Shown here piece by piece: positions 1 through 6,603 of a DNA stretch of 10,963 nt; the stretch's first letter is position 1, and each line of letters starts with the position of its first letter. The DNA is from Cyanobacteriota bacterium (GTDB lineage: Bacteria; Cyanobacteriota; Cyanobacteriia; SKYG9): contig JANWZG010000092.1 of the NCBI GenBank assembly GCA_025054735.1, positions 1 to 10,963 on the forward strand, given 5' to 3'. The translations under genes and the position numbers were made by a program. The notes below the pieces were generated by a model. That model was given only the letters and a program-made list of their open reading frames with translations, had not been told where the DNA came from and ran no database searches.

Positions 1-1452
1 ACCCTGTCTGTCTTGCTTATCCTCGGCATTATTAATTTTCTGGGTGCCCGTTATGCTGCCCGCCTTGACTTAACCGATAACCAACTGTTCACACTCTCTC
101 CCCAAACCCAACAGGTCGTTAAAGCCCTCAAGCAACCTGTAAAAATCTGGGTATTCCTGAAACCGGGGGATCCGGAAGCAACCGCTACACGCTCATTACT
201 AGAACAATATCGCCAACTCAATGCCAGCAAGTTTAGCTTTGAAATTGTGGATCCTCAGGCTAAACCATTACTAGCCAAGCAGTTTGGCGTTACTAGCTTC
301 GGCGAGGTTTACCTAGAAGCTGGGGATCAGCGTCAACAGGTACAACAGGTAACTCCCTATGAGCGCCTTGCGGAAGGGCGACTTACCAATCGCTTAGAGT
401 TGCTATCCGGTGGTAAACAGACCGTGGTTTACTTCACTCAAGGACACCAAGAACTACCTCTAGAGCGCCAAGCCGAAAGTATTTCCCAAGTTTCTACCCT
501 GCTGCTAGATAAGAGTATTAAGGCAGAACCCCTCAATTTGTCTACAACTGCAACAGTACCTACCAATGCGGCGGCTGTAGTGGTTGCTGGCCCCCGCCGT
601 CCATTTTTAGAGGGTGAGATCAAAGCCCTGACAGACTATTCCGATCGGGGTGGTAGTTTGTTGCTGTTGCTGGATCCAACTGTGAAAACTGGCTTGGAAT
701 CTTTTCTGGAAACCAAGTGGGGCGTGAAGTTAGACGATCGGCTCGTCATCAATGCGTCTCAGCAACAGTTACTTGGCCCTTCTACCCCTGTCATCAGCCA
801 ATATGGTCAGCATCCAATTACAGAGGCCTTCCGGAACGGTTTCTCAGCCTATCCTTTTGCTCGACCCATTGCGTTAGTGCCTACTAAGGATGTGCAGCAA
901 TTTCCCTTGTTGATTACCGACAACCAAAACTGGGCGGAGACTAACTTGGATGACACCAACCTGAAGTTTGAGCCAGACAAAGGCGATATTCGCGGGCCAT
1001 TGACAATTGGTGCCGCACTAACGCGGTCAGTTACCCCCAAGACAGCGGAGGCAGCCACTACTAGCCCGTCACCCACCCCTGAGTCATCCCCATCTCCAAC
1101 TGCTAGCCCATCTCCCTCGCCTAGTCCATCTCCAACCACGAGTCCATCCCCATCTCCATCACCTGCAACAGAACAAGTAGAGGCTAGGTTGGTGATTATT
1201 GGTAATTCTCAGTTCGCCTCTAATCAACTAGTGCAAAATCCAGGCTTACTCAACAGTGATGTCATTCTGAATGCAGTGACTTGGTTGACAAGGCAGGACG
1301 ATCGAGCCTTAGCTATTCGTCCGAAAGAGAGCAAAAATCGTGCCCTAAACCTTACAAGTTTGCAGGCAAATCTCATTGGATGGATTGCTCTAATCATTTT
1401 GCCATTGGTAGGCTTCAGCACAGCCGCTGCCCTCTGGTGGCGGCGACGATAG
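1..1452 (+). CDS. Gldg-family ABC-transporter auxiliary membrane protein, 5' end cut by window
   Basis: The frame is open from base 1 and gives 483 visible residues, so the true start lies upstream. The visible part begins inside a hydrophobic segment (about residues 1-15), then a conserved stretch with LTDNQLFTLSPQTQQVV, typical of Gldg/ABC_transp_aux proteins. A YFTQGHQE motif and a hydrophobic strand ending in LLLLLDP follow. A Ser/Pro linker occupies residues 355-388, and one transmembrane helix (about 458-480) ends in WWRRR. This suggests an extracytoplasmic domain held by an N- and a C-terminal helix. Family members usually sit beside an ABC ATPase and permease, which would be expected upstream here. 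The substrate is unknown, and the link to the gliding protein GldG is by domain only. The stop precedes the next start by 54 nt, so cotranscription with the cyclohydrolase gene is possible. Confidence 0.85.
   Translation, partial: TLSVLLILGIINFLGARYAARLDLTDNQLFTLSPQTQQVVKALKQPVKIWVFLKPGDPEATATRSLLEQYRQLNASKFSFEIVDPQAKPLLAKQFGVTSFGEVYLEAGDQRQQVQQVTPYERLAEGRLTNRLELLSGGKQTVVYFTQGHQELPLERQAESISQVSTLLLDKSIKAEPLNLSTTATVPTNAAAVVVAGPRRPFLEGEIKALTDYSDRGGSLLLLLDPTVKTGLESFLETKWGVKLDDRLVINASQQQLLGPSTPVISQYGQHPITEAFRNGFSAYPFARPIALVPTKDVQQFPLLITDNQNWAETNLDDTNLKFEPDKGDIRGPLTIGAALTRSVTPKTAEAATTSPSPTPESSPSPTASPSPSPSPSPTTSPSPSPSPATEQVEARLVIIGNSQFASNQLVQNPGLLNSDVILNAVTWLTRQDDRALAIRPKESKNRALNLTSLQANLIGWIALIILPLVGFSTAAALWWRRR
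1063..1164 (+). repeat. Ser/Pro/Thr low-complexity linker repeat
   Basis: About 34 codons made almost entirely of TCN/AGY and CCN with some ACN encode a run of SP, SPT and TSP units. The DNA is a degenerate 6-bp repeat (variants of TCTCCA and AGTCCA). It interrupts the extracytoplasmic domain just before the conserved strand LVIIGNSQF, so it is probably an exposed flexible loop and may vary in length between strains. Confidence 0.8.
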
Positions 1453-1491
1453 CTCTTGTCCCTTGTGGTTTCTGTTCGCTACCGTTGCTGT

Positions 1492-1497
1492 CAGGAA
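1492..1497 (+). promoter_or_regulatory. Shine-Dalgarno-like CAGGAA
   Basis: CAGGAA lies 9 nt before the ATG at 1507. It supports that start over the in-frame TTG at 1456, whose extra 17 codons (many Arg, Cys and Val) do not look like family sequence. Confidence 0.5.
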
Positions 1498-1506
1498 TAC
1501 GCCATC

Positions 1507-2775
1507 ATGACCGATAAACCTACAAAAGCTCAGCCCCGTAAGCCATCCCATATCATCCTTACCTCCCACCAAACTCAGGGATCCACAGCCGTTATTCCCA
1601 TTCGTTGGGGAGCTGCAACACCACAGGAGCGCGGCCCAGTGATTGGGTCACTCCGCAGTGCTAAACACCGAAATGTCATTGGCAGCCATGCAGGTTCCTA
1701 TGGGGTGTATCGGGCCTTGGCCGTTGCCAGTGGAGTGCTTGACCCCACCCACAAGGCCGATTTAACTAATACTGCTCCTATTGTGGCCATTGGCCCTTAT
1801 CCGGCTTGGAGTGATCCGGACAAAATTGTTTCTTTGGATCCATGGGGTGCCTATGCTGCTGATGTATTCAGTTCTTTTCAAGCAGATGACTATGACATTT
1901 TGCCTACGATCGCTATCACGAAAGCCCATATCAATATCCCAGAGCTAAAGGACGAGATTGCCCAGGGACGCTTACGGGTTGATGGTGACTTGTTAAAACC
2001 TGATGGCAGTCTAGTAGTTACTAAAGCTGCGATCGACCCCGTGTGGTACCTTCCAGGCATCGCCCATCGCCTAGGTATCAACGAGTGGGATCTGCGCACA
2101 ACACTCTTCCAACAAACGGGTGGTATGTTTCCTGAGCTGGTAACCCGCCGAGATCTGCACGTGTTTTTGCCGCCGATCGGGGGCACTACTGTTTACATCA
2201 TTGGTGATATTGCCGCTGTGACTGATCCGCATAGACCAGTTGCAGTCCGTGTCCATGACGAATGTAATGGCTCTGATGTCTTTGGCTCTGATATTTGTAC
2301 CTGTCGCCCCTATCTTGTGCATGGCATCGAAGTCTGCATTCAAACTGCCCAAGAGGGGGGTGTTGGTGTGATTGTCTACTGTCGCAAGGAAGGACGTGCC
2401 TTGGGGGAGGTGACTAAATTTCTGGTCTATAACGCCCGTAAACGCCAAGAAGGTGGCGATCGTGCCGATGCCTATTTTCTCCGGACTGAGTGTGTTGCTG
2501 GTGTTCAAGATATGCGGTTCCAGGAATTGATGCCTGATGTCCTACATTGGTTGGGGATCACTCGGATCGATCGCCTAGTGTCAATGAGCAATATGAAATA
2601 TGAAGCCATCACCAATGCAGGTATTGAGGTGAAGCAGCGAATTCCCATACCTCCAGAGTTGATCCCCGCCGATGCTCAAGTGGAAATCGAAGCCAAAAAG
2701 GCCTCTGGTTACTATACCGATCGCGAAGTGCTGCTTGGGGATGCCTTGGCTCAGGTTAGAGGGCGTGACTATTGA
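1507..2775 (+). CDS. GTP cyclohydrolase II homologue, long URC1-like form
   Basis: A 422-residue protein. The C-terminal half is a GTP cyclohydrolase II domain: Cys253, Cys264 and Cys266 form the C-x10-C-x-C zinc site, followed by YCRKEGR. Tyr308 and the pair Asp335/Arg337 (QDMRF) align by eye with the catalytic Tyr, Asp and Arg of E. coli RibA. The first 240 or so residues are an extension absent from RibA (about 200 aa) and unlike the RibB half of RibBA. Length and signatures (GGTTVYIIGD, HDECNGSDVFGSDICTC, SMSNMKYEAI) resemble the URC1-type proteins of the uracil catabolism pathway first described in yeast. Canonical GCHII opens GTP for riboflavin synthesis; whether this one makes that product is uncertain. 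No riboflavin gene, URC4-like gene or upp is in the window. The gene ends 53 nt from the convergent EEP gene. Confidence 0.88.
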   Translation: MTDKPTKAQPRKPSHIILTSHQTQGSTAVIPIRWGAATPQERGPVIGSLRSAKHRNVIGSHAGSYGVYRALAVASGVLDPTHKADLTNTAPIVAIGPYPAWSDPDKIVSLDPWGAYAADVFSSFQADDYDILPTIAITKAHINIPELKDEIAQGRLRVDGDLLKPDGSLVVTKAAIDPVWYLPGIAHRLGINEWDLRTTLFQQTGGMFPELVTRRDLHVFLPPIGGTTVYIIGDIAAVTDPHRPVAVRVHDECNGSDVFGSDICTCRPYLVHGIEVCIQTAQEGGVGVIVYCRKEGRALGEVTKFLVYNARKRQEGGDRADAYFLRTECVAGVQDMRFQELMPDVLHWLGITRIDRLVSMSNMKYEAITNAGIEVKQRIPIPPELIPADAQVEIEAKKASGYYTDREVLLGDALAQVRGRDY

Positions 2776-2828
2776 CGTTTATCGACGGTTACCTTCCATA
2801 ATATCCCCTTTGACTATTTCGGGCCTGA

Positions 2829-3812
2829 CTATTTCAGGTCGATCGTTGCTACCACTTGTCCATGGTCAGACTGCCATGGTTCAACCTCGTCCCGACTCAG
2901 GGACTCATCAATCAAGTGGTCATTCAATACTGACACATAGCTAACCTTACCCACCGATCGGGGATTCTCAGCCACAAACTCCTGGCTCACCATAATGTGA
3001 TCCAGACTTTCGTAGTGTCCTCCATGGATATGAGTGAAATAAAAATCACCATAGCTACGTCGTCCCTGAATGTCCTTGACTGGATAGAGCAAGGTGTCCC
3101 AAATTCGCTGCTTTTGATCTGGTTTAATATCTCGTCCTGGTGGTTCTCCAGATACAATTCGCGATGTTACCGATAACCCACTGTCATTAACATCGCCAAT
3201 CAAAATTACGGGATGATTCTTCCCTTGCAGCGTCTCCATCAAAATCATTCGCAACGCCGTAGCTTCTGCTGCTCGCAAAATCAAGGCTCGTGCTTGCCCT
3301 TTAGCTCGCTCAATTGGGTCATTGCGGTTAACTCCCTCTGGCATGACTGGGCGCTTTGATTTCAGATGCACCACATAAACTGTGCACTCAATCTGGTCAC
3401 ACACATTTAGGCGCACGGCTAAAATTGGCCGAGAAAAATGAGTCAGTGGAATGGCAATCCCCTCAATGTCGAGCACAGCACCACTGGGAAATTTTTCAAA
3501 TATCTGATAGTCCAACACCGGAAAGCGACTTGCTAGTGCCACAGCCGGACTCTCACCATTTCGAGCTGATACGATTACATGCTCGTAGGCAAGGTTGTCA
3601 TAGGTAGCTAACACCTCCTTCAGAGCTTGTTCATGAAACACTTCCTGAAATCCGACAATATCAGCTTTCATGCGAATGAGCTGGTCGGCAATCCAGCGTC
3701 GCTTCTTATCGTAGATATCGGGTGTATAGGCAATATCGCCATAGCAGGCTACCCCTGGCAACGTCAGGTTGAACACATTAAACGTCCCGACGCGAAACGA
3801 TTTTGACCCCAT
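2829..3812 (-). CDS. Endonuclease/exonuclease/phosphatase (EEP) family protein
   Basis: A 327-residue protein spanning one EEP fold with the whole catalytic set visible: Asn12 (GTFNVFN), Glu57 (GFQEVF), His149 (VVHLKSK), Asp207 and Asn209 (IGDVND), Asp271-His272 (SLDHIMVS) and the terminal Ser315-Asp316-His317 (QSDHGQVV). The family are Mg-dependent phosphodiesterases or phosphatases acting on nucleic acids, inositol phosphates or sphingolipids. The substrate cannot be read from this sequence. There is no convincing signal peptide, so it is probably cytoplasmic. It starts at ATG (3812-3810) with only a weak upstream GGTAAAG. It lies 99 nt downstream of the glutaredoxin gene on the same strand, so the two may share a transcript. 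Its stop overlaps a small 5-bp stem at 2824-2838. Confidence 0.85.
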   Translation of the reverse strand: MGSKSFRVGTFNVFNLTLPGVACYGDIAYTPDIYDKKRRWIADQLIRMKADIVGFQEVFHEQALKEVLATYDNLAYEHVIVSARNGESPAVALASRFPVLDYQIFEKFPSGAVLDIEGIAIPLTHFSRPILAVRLNVCDQIECTVYVVHLKSKRPVMPEGVNRNDPIERAKGQARALILRAAEATALRMILMETLQGKNHPVILIGDVNDSGLSVTSRIVSGEPPGRDIKPDQKQRIWDTLLYPVKDIQGRRSYGDFYFTHIHGGHYESLDHIMVSQEFVAENPRSVGKVSYVSVLNDHLIDESLSRDEVEPWQSDHGQVVATIDLK

Positions 3813-3875
3813 ACTTTACCAATTTGAGCCGTGAGAAGATTCTGATGGTTCTATAACCACTAGCACCCATCTGAT

Positions 3876-3902
3876 CAGCCTAACCAGCCTGACTAGCCCG
3901 AC
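3876..3902. repeat. Three imperfect 9-bp tandem units
   Basis: CAGCCTAAC, CAGCCTGAC and TAGCCCGAC follow each other directly between the glutaredoxin stop and the EEP start. Each differs from the next by one to three bases. No function is evident. Confidence 0.55.
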
Positions 3903-3911
3903 TTAAGTGTG

Positions 3912-4172
3912 TTAACTCGATAGCAGGGCATCCAGCTTACCTTGAGCATCCAGGGCATAGAGGTCATCACAGCCACCAACATGCCGATTGTTGATAAAAA
4001 TCTGAGGTAACGATCGCTGACCATGAGCACGCTCTGCCATTACCTCTCGAGTTGTTTCGTCTCCATCAATACAATATTCAGTGTACTGAATGCCCTTTTT
4101 ATCCAGCAGTGCCTTTGCCCGCAAACTATACGGACACCAAGACCATGTGTAAATTTCCACGTTAGAAGCCAT
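3912..4172 (-). CDS. grxC: Glutaredoxin 3 (GrxC-like) with CPYS active site
   Basis: An 86-residue single-domain glutaredoxin, the normal length for GrxC. It begins VEIYTWSWCPYS, with Cys13 as the expected attacking thiol. The second active-site cysteine of the usual CPYC is Ser16 (AGT, plus-strand 4125-4127). The glutathione groove is intact: the cis-proline in SLPQIF and GGCDDL near the C-terminus. Family members reduce protein and glutathione mixed disulfides in the cytoplasm using glutathione. With one active-site Cys this one should work by the monothiol mechanism or in deglutathionylation. It lacks the CGFS motif and insertion of Fe-S-carrier Grx4 proteins. In many cyanobacteria grxC precedes gshB; here an EEP-family gene follows instead. 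It is divergent from the HAD gene, with a 235-bp spacer. Confidence 0.92.
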   Translation of the reverse strand: MASNVEIYTWSWCPYSLRAKALLDKKGIQYTEYCIDGDETTREVMAERAHGQRSLPQIFINNRHVGGCDDLYALDAQGKLDALLSS

Positions 4173-4222
4173 TGCTACTTATCGATCAGAGTTGAGATTT
4201 GAAATTGAGATTCTGTCTCCGG

Positions 4223-4253
4223 ATTGTAAACCATGACTCAACCTAATGCGCAA
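4223..4253 (-). promoter_or_regulatory. Candidate promoter for the glutaredoxin gene
   Basis: On the minus strand TTGCGC (4253-4248) and TACAAT (4228-4223) are separated by 19 nt, giving a leader of about 45 nt before the ATG. The -10 matches TATAAT at five of six positions; the -35 and the spacing are weak. Confidence 0.25.
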
Positions 4254-4326
4254 CCTGAGGATCACGCTGGTATCAGCATCTTAGACCGATGTTCAAAAAA
4301 TTTTTGCTGGGTTGTGTTGGTTTGCG

Positions 4327-4363
4327 CTCTAGCCCCGCATCTCCCGTAAAATGGGGTTTAGAG
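4327..4363 (+). other. Imperfect hairpin upstream of the HAD gene
   Basis: CTCTA-g-CCCC at 4327-4336 pairs with GGGG-tt-TAGAG at 4353-4363, with a small internal loop and a 16-nt terminal loop. It lies 44 nt before the HAD start. It has no T-run, so if transcribed it would be leader structure rather than a terminator. Confidence 0.3.
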
Positions 4364-4407
4364 TAATGCAGCGAGGTGCAACCTGCATAGTTTCCCAAGG
4401 CTGATCT

Positions 4408-5124
4408 ATGGCTCTCAAAGCTGTGTTGTTTGATTTTAACGGTGTCATCATCAACGATGAAGCTATCCATGCCAAGCTTCTGAATAAACTCTTGATAGAA
4501 GAAAACATTTGCCCCCAACCAGGAGAGTTCAACCAATATTGTCTGGGCCGTAGCGATCGTGCCTGCCTTGCTGCCATCTTAACCAGTCGCGGGCGAGTTG
4601 TCTCTGAGGCATATCTCGACAAACTCGTACAGCGTAAAGCTATGTTCTATCAACGCGAACTGGAAAGTATGACTGACTTGCCCATCTATCGGGGCTTAAC
4701 AGATTTGTTGTTTCATCTAGTTCCTACAAAGTTGCGATTAGCTGTGGTAAGTGGTGCCTTGCGGTCTGAGATAGAGCTAGTGCTTACTAAAGCAGGGTTG
4801 ATGGATTATTTCCACACAATCGTTGCGGGCGATGATGTTACCAATAGCAAGCCAGCACCAGATGGTTACCTATTGGCTGTGGAGCGCCTCAACCAACTTT
4901 TTCCGGATTTGCAATTGTTGCCGCAGGAATGTTTAGCGATCGAAGACACCCCAGCGGGCATTGAAGCTGCCAAACGGGCAGGTATGTCTGTCGTTGGTGT
5001 GGCCAACACCTATCCCTTTCACATGATGCAACGTCAAGCTAATTGGGCAGTGGACTATCTCTCAGATCTAGAACTTGATCGCGTACAAGAGGTGTTTGCT
5101 CGTCAGTCATCGATCGCCCCCTAA
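4408..5124 (+). CDS. HAD superfamily hydrolase, beta-phosphoglucomutase-like, DxN motif
   Basis: A 238-residue HAD protein with a helical C1 cap (about residues 15-95). Motif I is FDFNGVI with the nucleophile Asp9; the usual second Asp (acid/base) is Asn11. Motif II is VVSGA with Ser115. Motif III is the Lys148 region SKPAPDGY, and motif IV is AIEDTPAGIEAA with Glu179-Asp180. Overall it resembles the beta-phosphoglucomutase/phosphoglycolate-phosphatase branch. The reaction is not assigned: most such proteins dephosphorylate or isomerise sugar phosphates, and loss of the second Asp should alter or slow that chemistry. AAGG at 4397-4400 sits 7 nt before the ATG and supports the start. It stands alone, divergent from grxC, with a 604-bp gap downstream. 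Confidence 0.85.
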   Translation: MALKAVLFDFNGVIINDEAIHAKLLNKLLIEENICPQPGEFNQYCLGRSDRACLAAILTSRGRVVSEAYLDKLVQRKAMFYQRELESMTDLPIYRGLTDLLFHLVPTKLRLAVVSGALRSEIELVLTKAGLMDYFHTIVAGDDVTNSKPAPDGYLLAVERLNQLFPDLQLLPQECLAIEDTPAGIEAAKRAGMSVVGVANTYPFHMMQRQANWAVDYLSDLELDRVQEVFARQSSIAP

Positions 5125-5169
5125 GGAATTTTTGGTTTGATTGATATGAAGTGTCATAAAGTTGGGTAC

Positions 5170-5181
5170 GTTGATATCAAC
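5170..5181. repeat. 12-bp perfect palindrome GTTGATATCAAC
   Basis: A perfect dyad 46 nt after the HAD stop and well upstream of the first pilin. Size and symmetry would suit a dimeric regulator site, but no known binding consensus was recognised. Confidence 0.35.
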
Positions 5182-5550
5182 AATGAGTCATTCAGCTAAT
5201 AGTTCTATGAGACAATGGTGATTTTTCAGCTAGTAGCATTGCGCCTATGTAACTATTTCTAGTTGAGCCATTATTCTCATTAGCGACGATGACACAGCTT
5301 CAAGGTTATTCCCTTACGCTGCATCCTACCATCATTTCTAAAACACCTGAGGGAGTTGAAGCTAGCACTCTACCAGATTTTACAGGGTATAGGCAATTCA
5401 AAGACCTGCGTTCTACCCCCTAGTGACATACTCAACAATTTGCTGAAAGAAGCACTATTGGGTATTGCACTAGTGAGTTTTACATAGGCCATTGTCCCCT
5501 TTAGGGATTAAGCTCGATCGACCATAGTTGACTAATTGGTTTCTATAAAT

Positions 5551-5577
5551 TCATCGATGAGTGTGTTGATACTCATC
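5551..5577 (+). other. Hairpin overlapping a competing palindrome
   Basis: GATGAGT (5556-5562) pairs perfectly with ACTCATC (5571-5577) around an 8-nt loop. The same GATGA also pairs with TCATC at 5551-5555, inside the palindrome TCATCGATGA. The two foldings cannot form together. Confidence 0.35.
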
Positions 5578-5604
5578 TAAATTTTGATGTCCATATCAAT
5601 GAAT

Positions 5605-5633
5605 TTGTGGCCAATACATCAGGTATGGATAAT
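5605..5633 (+). promoter_or_regulatory. Weak candidate pilin promoter
   Basis: TTGTGG (5605-5610) and GATAAT (5628-5633) are 17 nt apart. The -10 matches five of six consensus positions but the -35 only three. Use of this site would give a leader of about 90 nt. Highly expressed pilins may use other sigma factors or activators, so this is tentative. Confidence 0.25.
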
Positions 5634-5728
5634 CGCAATAATTACTCATGATTGTTGTGATTTCGATCAGGAATATTTATCCCTATTCGTCATGAACTCA
5701 ACCATTCCATCACTAGGAGATTGAATCT

Positions 5729-6319
5729 ATGAAGAGCGAATTTAAGGCAAAATTCCTGCAACATTTAGTGAAGAAAAAGCATGAAGGTGGCTTCACTCTG
5801 ATTGAACTATTGGTGGTCATCATCATCATCGGTATTCTGTCGGCGATCGCCCTGCCCTCCTTTCTGAACCAAGCTAACAAGGCTAAGCAGTCTGAAGCTA
5901 AGCAGAACGTCGGTTCCATGAACCGTGCTCAGCAAGCCTACTACTTGGAAAATACCGAATTTGGTAGCACAGTACAGTTGCTAGGTCTGGGTATTCAAAC
6001 CCAAACTATCAACTACTCCTATGGTGTTGAACTACAAAATGCAGCGTCAGCCGTGAATGTCTACGGCGCTACGTTGAAGAAGCCTCTGCGCCACTACCAA
6101 GGTCGGGTTTGGCTAGGTACTGTGGAAGAAACCAGCGAAGCCACTACCCTGGCAATGCTGTGTGAAACCAAGACCCCTGCCTTTGCTCACACTGGTTTGG
6201 ATGGCTTGACTGGTACTAACTTTGGTAAATTCGCCGACAACGTTAGCGCTAACAACATCGACCAGTGTAAGACGGCTGCTACCATCTCTGCTAAGTGGAA
6301 GTTGCTGGAAGCTAAGTAA
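5729..6319 (+). CDS. pilA: Type IV pilin (PilA-like), first tandem copy
   Basis: A 196-residue type IV prepilin. A basic 21-residue leader ends in EGG and is followed by FTLIELLVVIIIIGILSAIALP: the peptidase PilD should cut between Gly21 and Phe22, and Glu26 is the conserved Glu+5. Mature length is 175 residues. The long N-terminal helix is followed by KAKQSEAKQNVGSMNRAQQAYY, shared by cyanobacterial PilA and 'type IV pilin-like G/H' proteins. Cys145 and Cys180 can form the disulfide closing the C-terminal D-region. The product is an inner-membrane subunit that assembles into pili used for motility, adhesion or DNA uptake. AGGAGA at 5715-5720, 8 nt before the ATG, sets the start. The nearly identical second copy follows 284 nt downstream. 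No pilus assembly gene is in the window. Confidence 0.95.
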   Translation: MKSEFKAKFLQHLVKKKHEGGFTLIELLVVIIIIGILSAIALPSFLNQANKAKQSEAKQNVGSMNRAQQAYYLENTEFGSTVQLLGLGIQTQTINYSYGVELQNAASAVNVYGATLKKPLRHYQGRVWLGTVEETSEATTLAMLCETKTPAFAHTGLDGLTGTNFGKFADNVSANNIDQCKTAATISAKWKLLEAK

Positions 6320-6359
6320 CGTTCCAGACTGTCGATATCATCATCAGTGCTAAGGATGT

Positions 6360-6408
6360 GGGGAGTAGGGGAGACTCTCTCCTAACCCCCTCTCTCATAA
6401 CGATGAGA
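6360..6408 (+). other. Two adjacent hairpins between the pilin genes
   Basis: The first (6360-6389) is GC-rich with two bulges: GGGG, TA and GGAGA pair with TCTCC, TA and CCCC around a CTC loop. The second (6393-6408) is TCTCAT-AACG-ATGAGA, a perfect 6-bp stem. They start 41 nt after the first pilin stop and no T-run follows. They could protect the upstream message end or attenuate read-through rather than terminate fully. Confidence 0.4.
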
Positions 6409-6603
6409 ACTTGCTTTCAAGCCCAGATGCTTGCACGTCTTAGAGTTCTGTGCAGATTCCTAATAGTCTCCAGATCAGCTACCGCTAGCACCCAAGGATG
6501 GAGAATTTTTGCCTAGGTGATATGAGTCATGACGAAGATGGGTAAGCTGATGCCAGGAGTTGGTAATCAAGCATTCCATTAGTTAATTAGGAGACTGAAC
6601 TCT

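Larger units (their letters stand above)
5125..5728 (+). other. 604-bp gene-free leader region of the pilin genes
   Basis: AT-rich DNA with no convincing gene. A 44-codon ORF (5289-5423) lacks a ribosome site and resembles nothing known. It holds a 12-bp palindrome (5170-5181), a hairpin overlapping a 10-bp palindrome (5551-5577), a weak candidate promoter (5605-5633), and a separated inverted pair ATTGATATG (5140-5148) / CATATCAAT (5592-5600). No intrinsic terminator for the HAD gene was recognised. Confidence 0.6.

Noticed and set aside
849..1139. Minus-strand ORF rich in Gly, Asp and Val
   Set aside because: It is the antisense reading of the Ser/Pro linker and its flank; no ribosome site and no recognisable domain.
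2071..2508. 145-codon minus-strand ORF inside the cyclohydrolase gene
   Set aside because: The opposite strand codes for the highly conserved catalytic domain; this frame has no family features.
2824..2838. Small hairpin CCTGA-CTATT-TCAGG between the convergent genes
   Set aside because: Only five base pairs, no T-run on either strand and overlap with a stop codon; too weak to call a terminator.
5289..5423. 44-codon + strand ORF in the pilin leader region
   Set aside because: No ribosome site and no recognisable motif; kept only as a note in the region entry.
5528..5549. TTGACT and TATAAA as a pilin promoter
   Set aside because: The boxes are only 10 nt apart, too close for a sigma-70 type promoter.
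5713..5919. Minus-strand ORF over the first pilin, repeated at 6579-6794 over the second
   Set aside because: Both are antisense shadows of the conserved pilin N-terminus; their similarity simply follows from the duplication.
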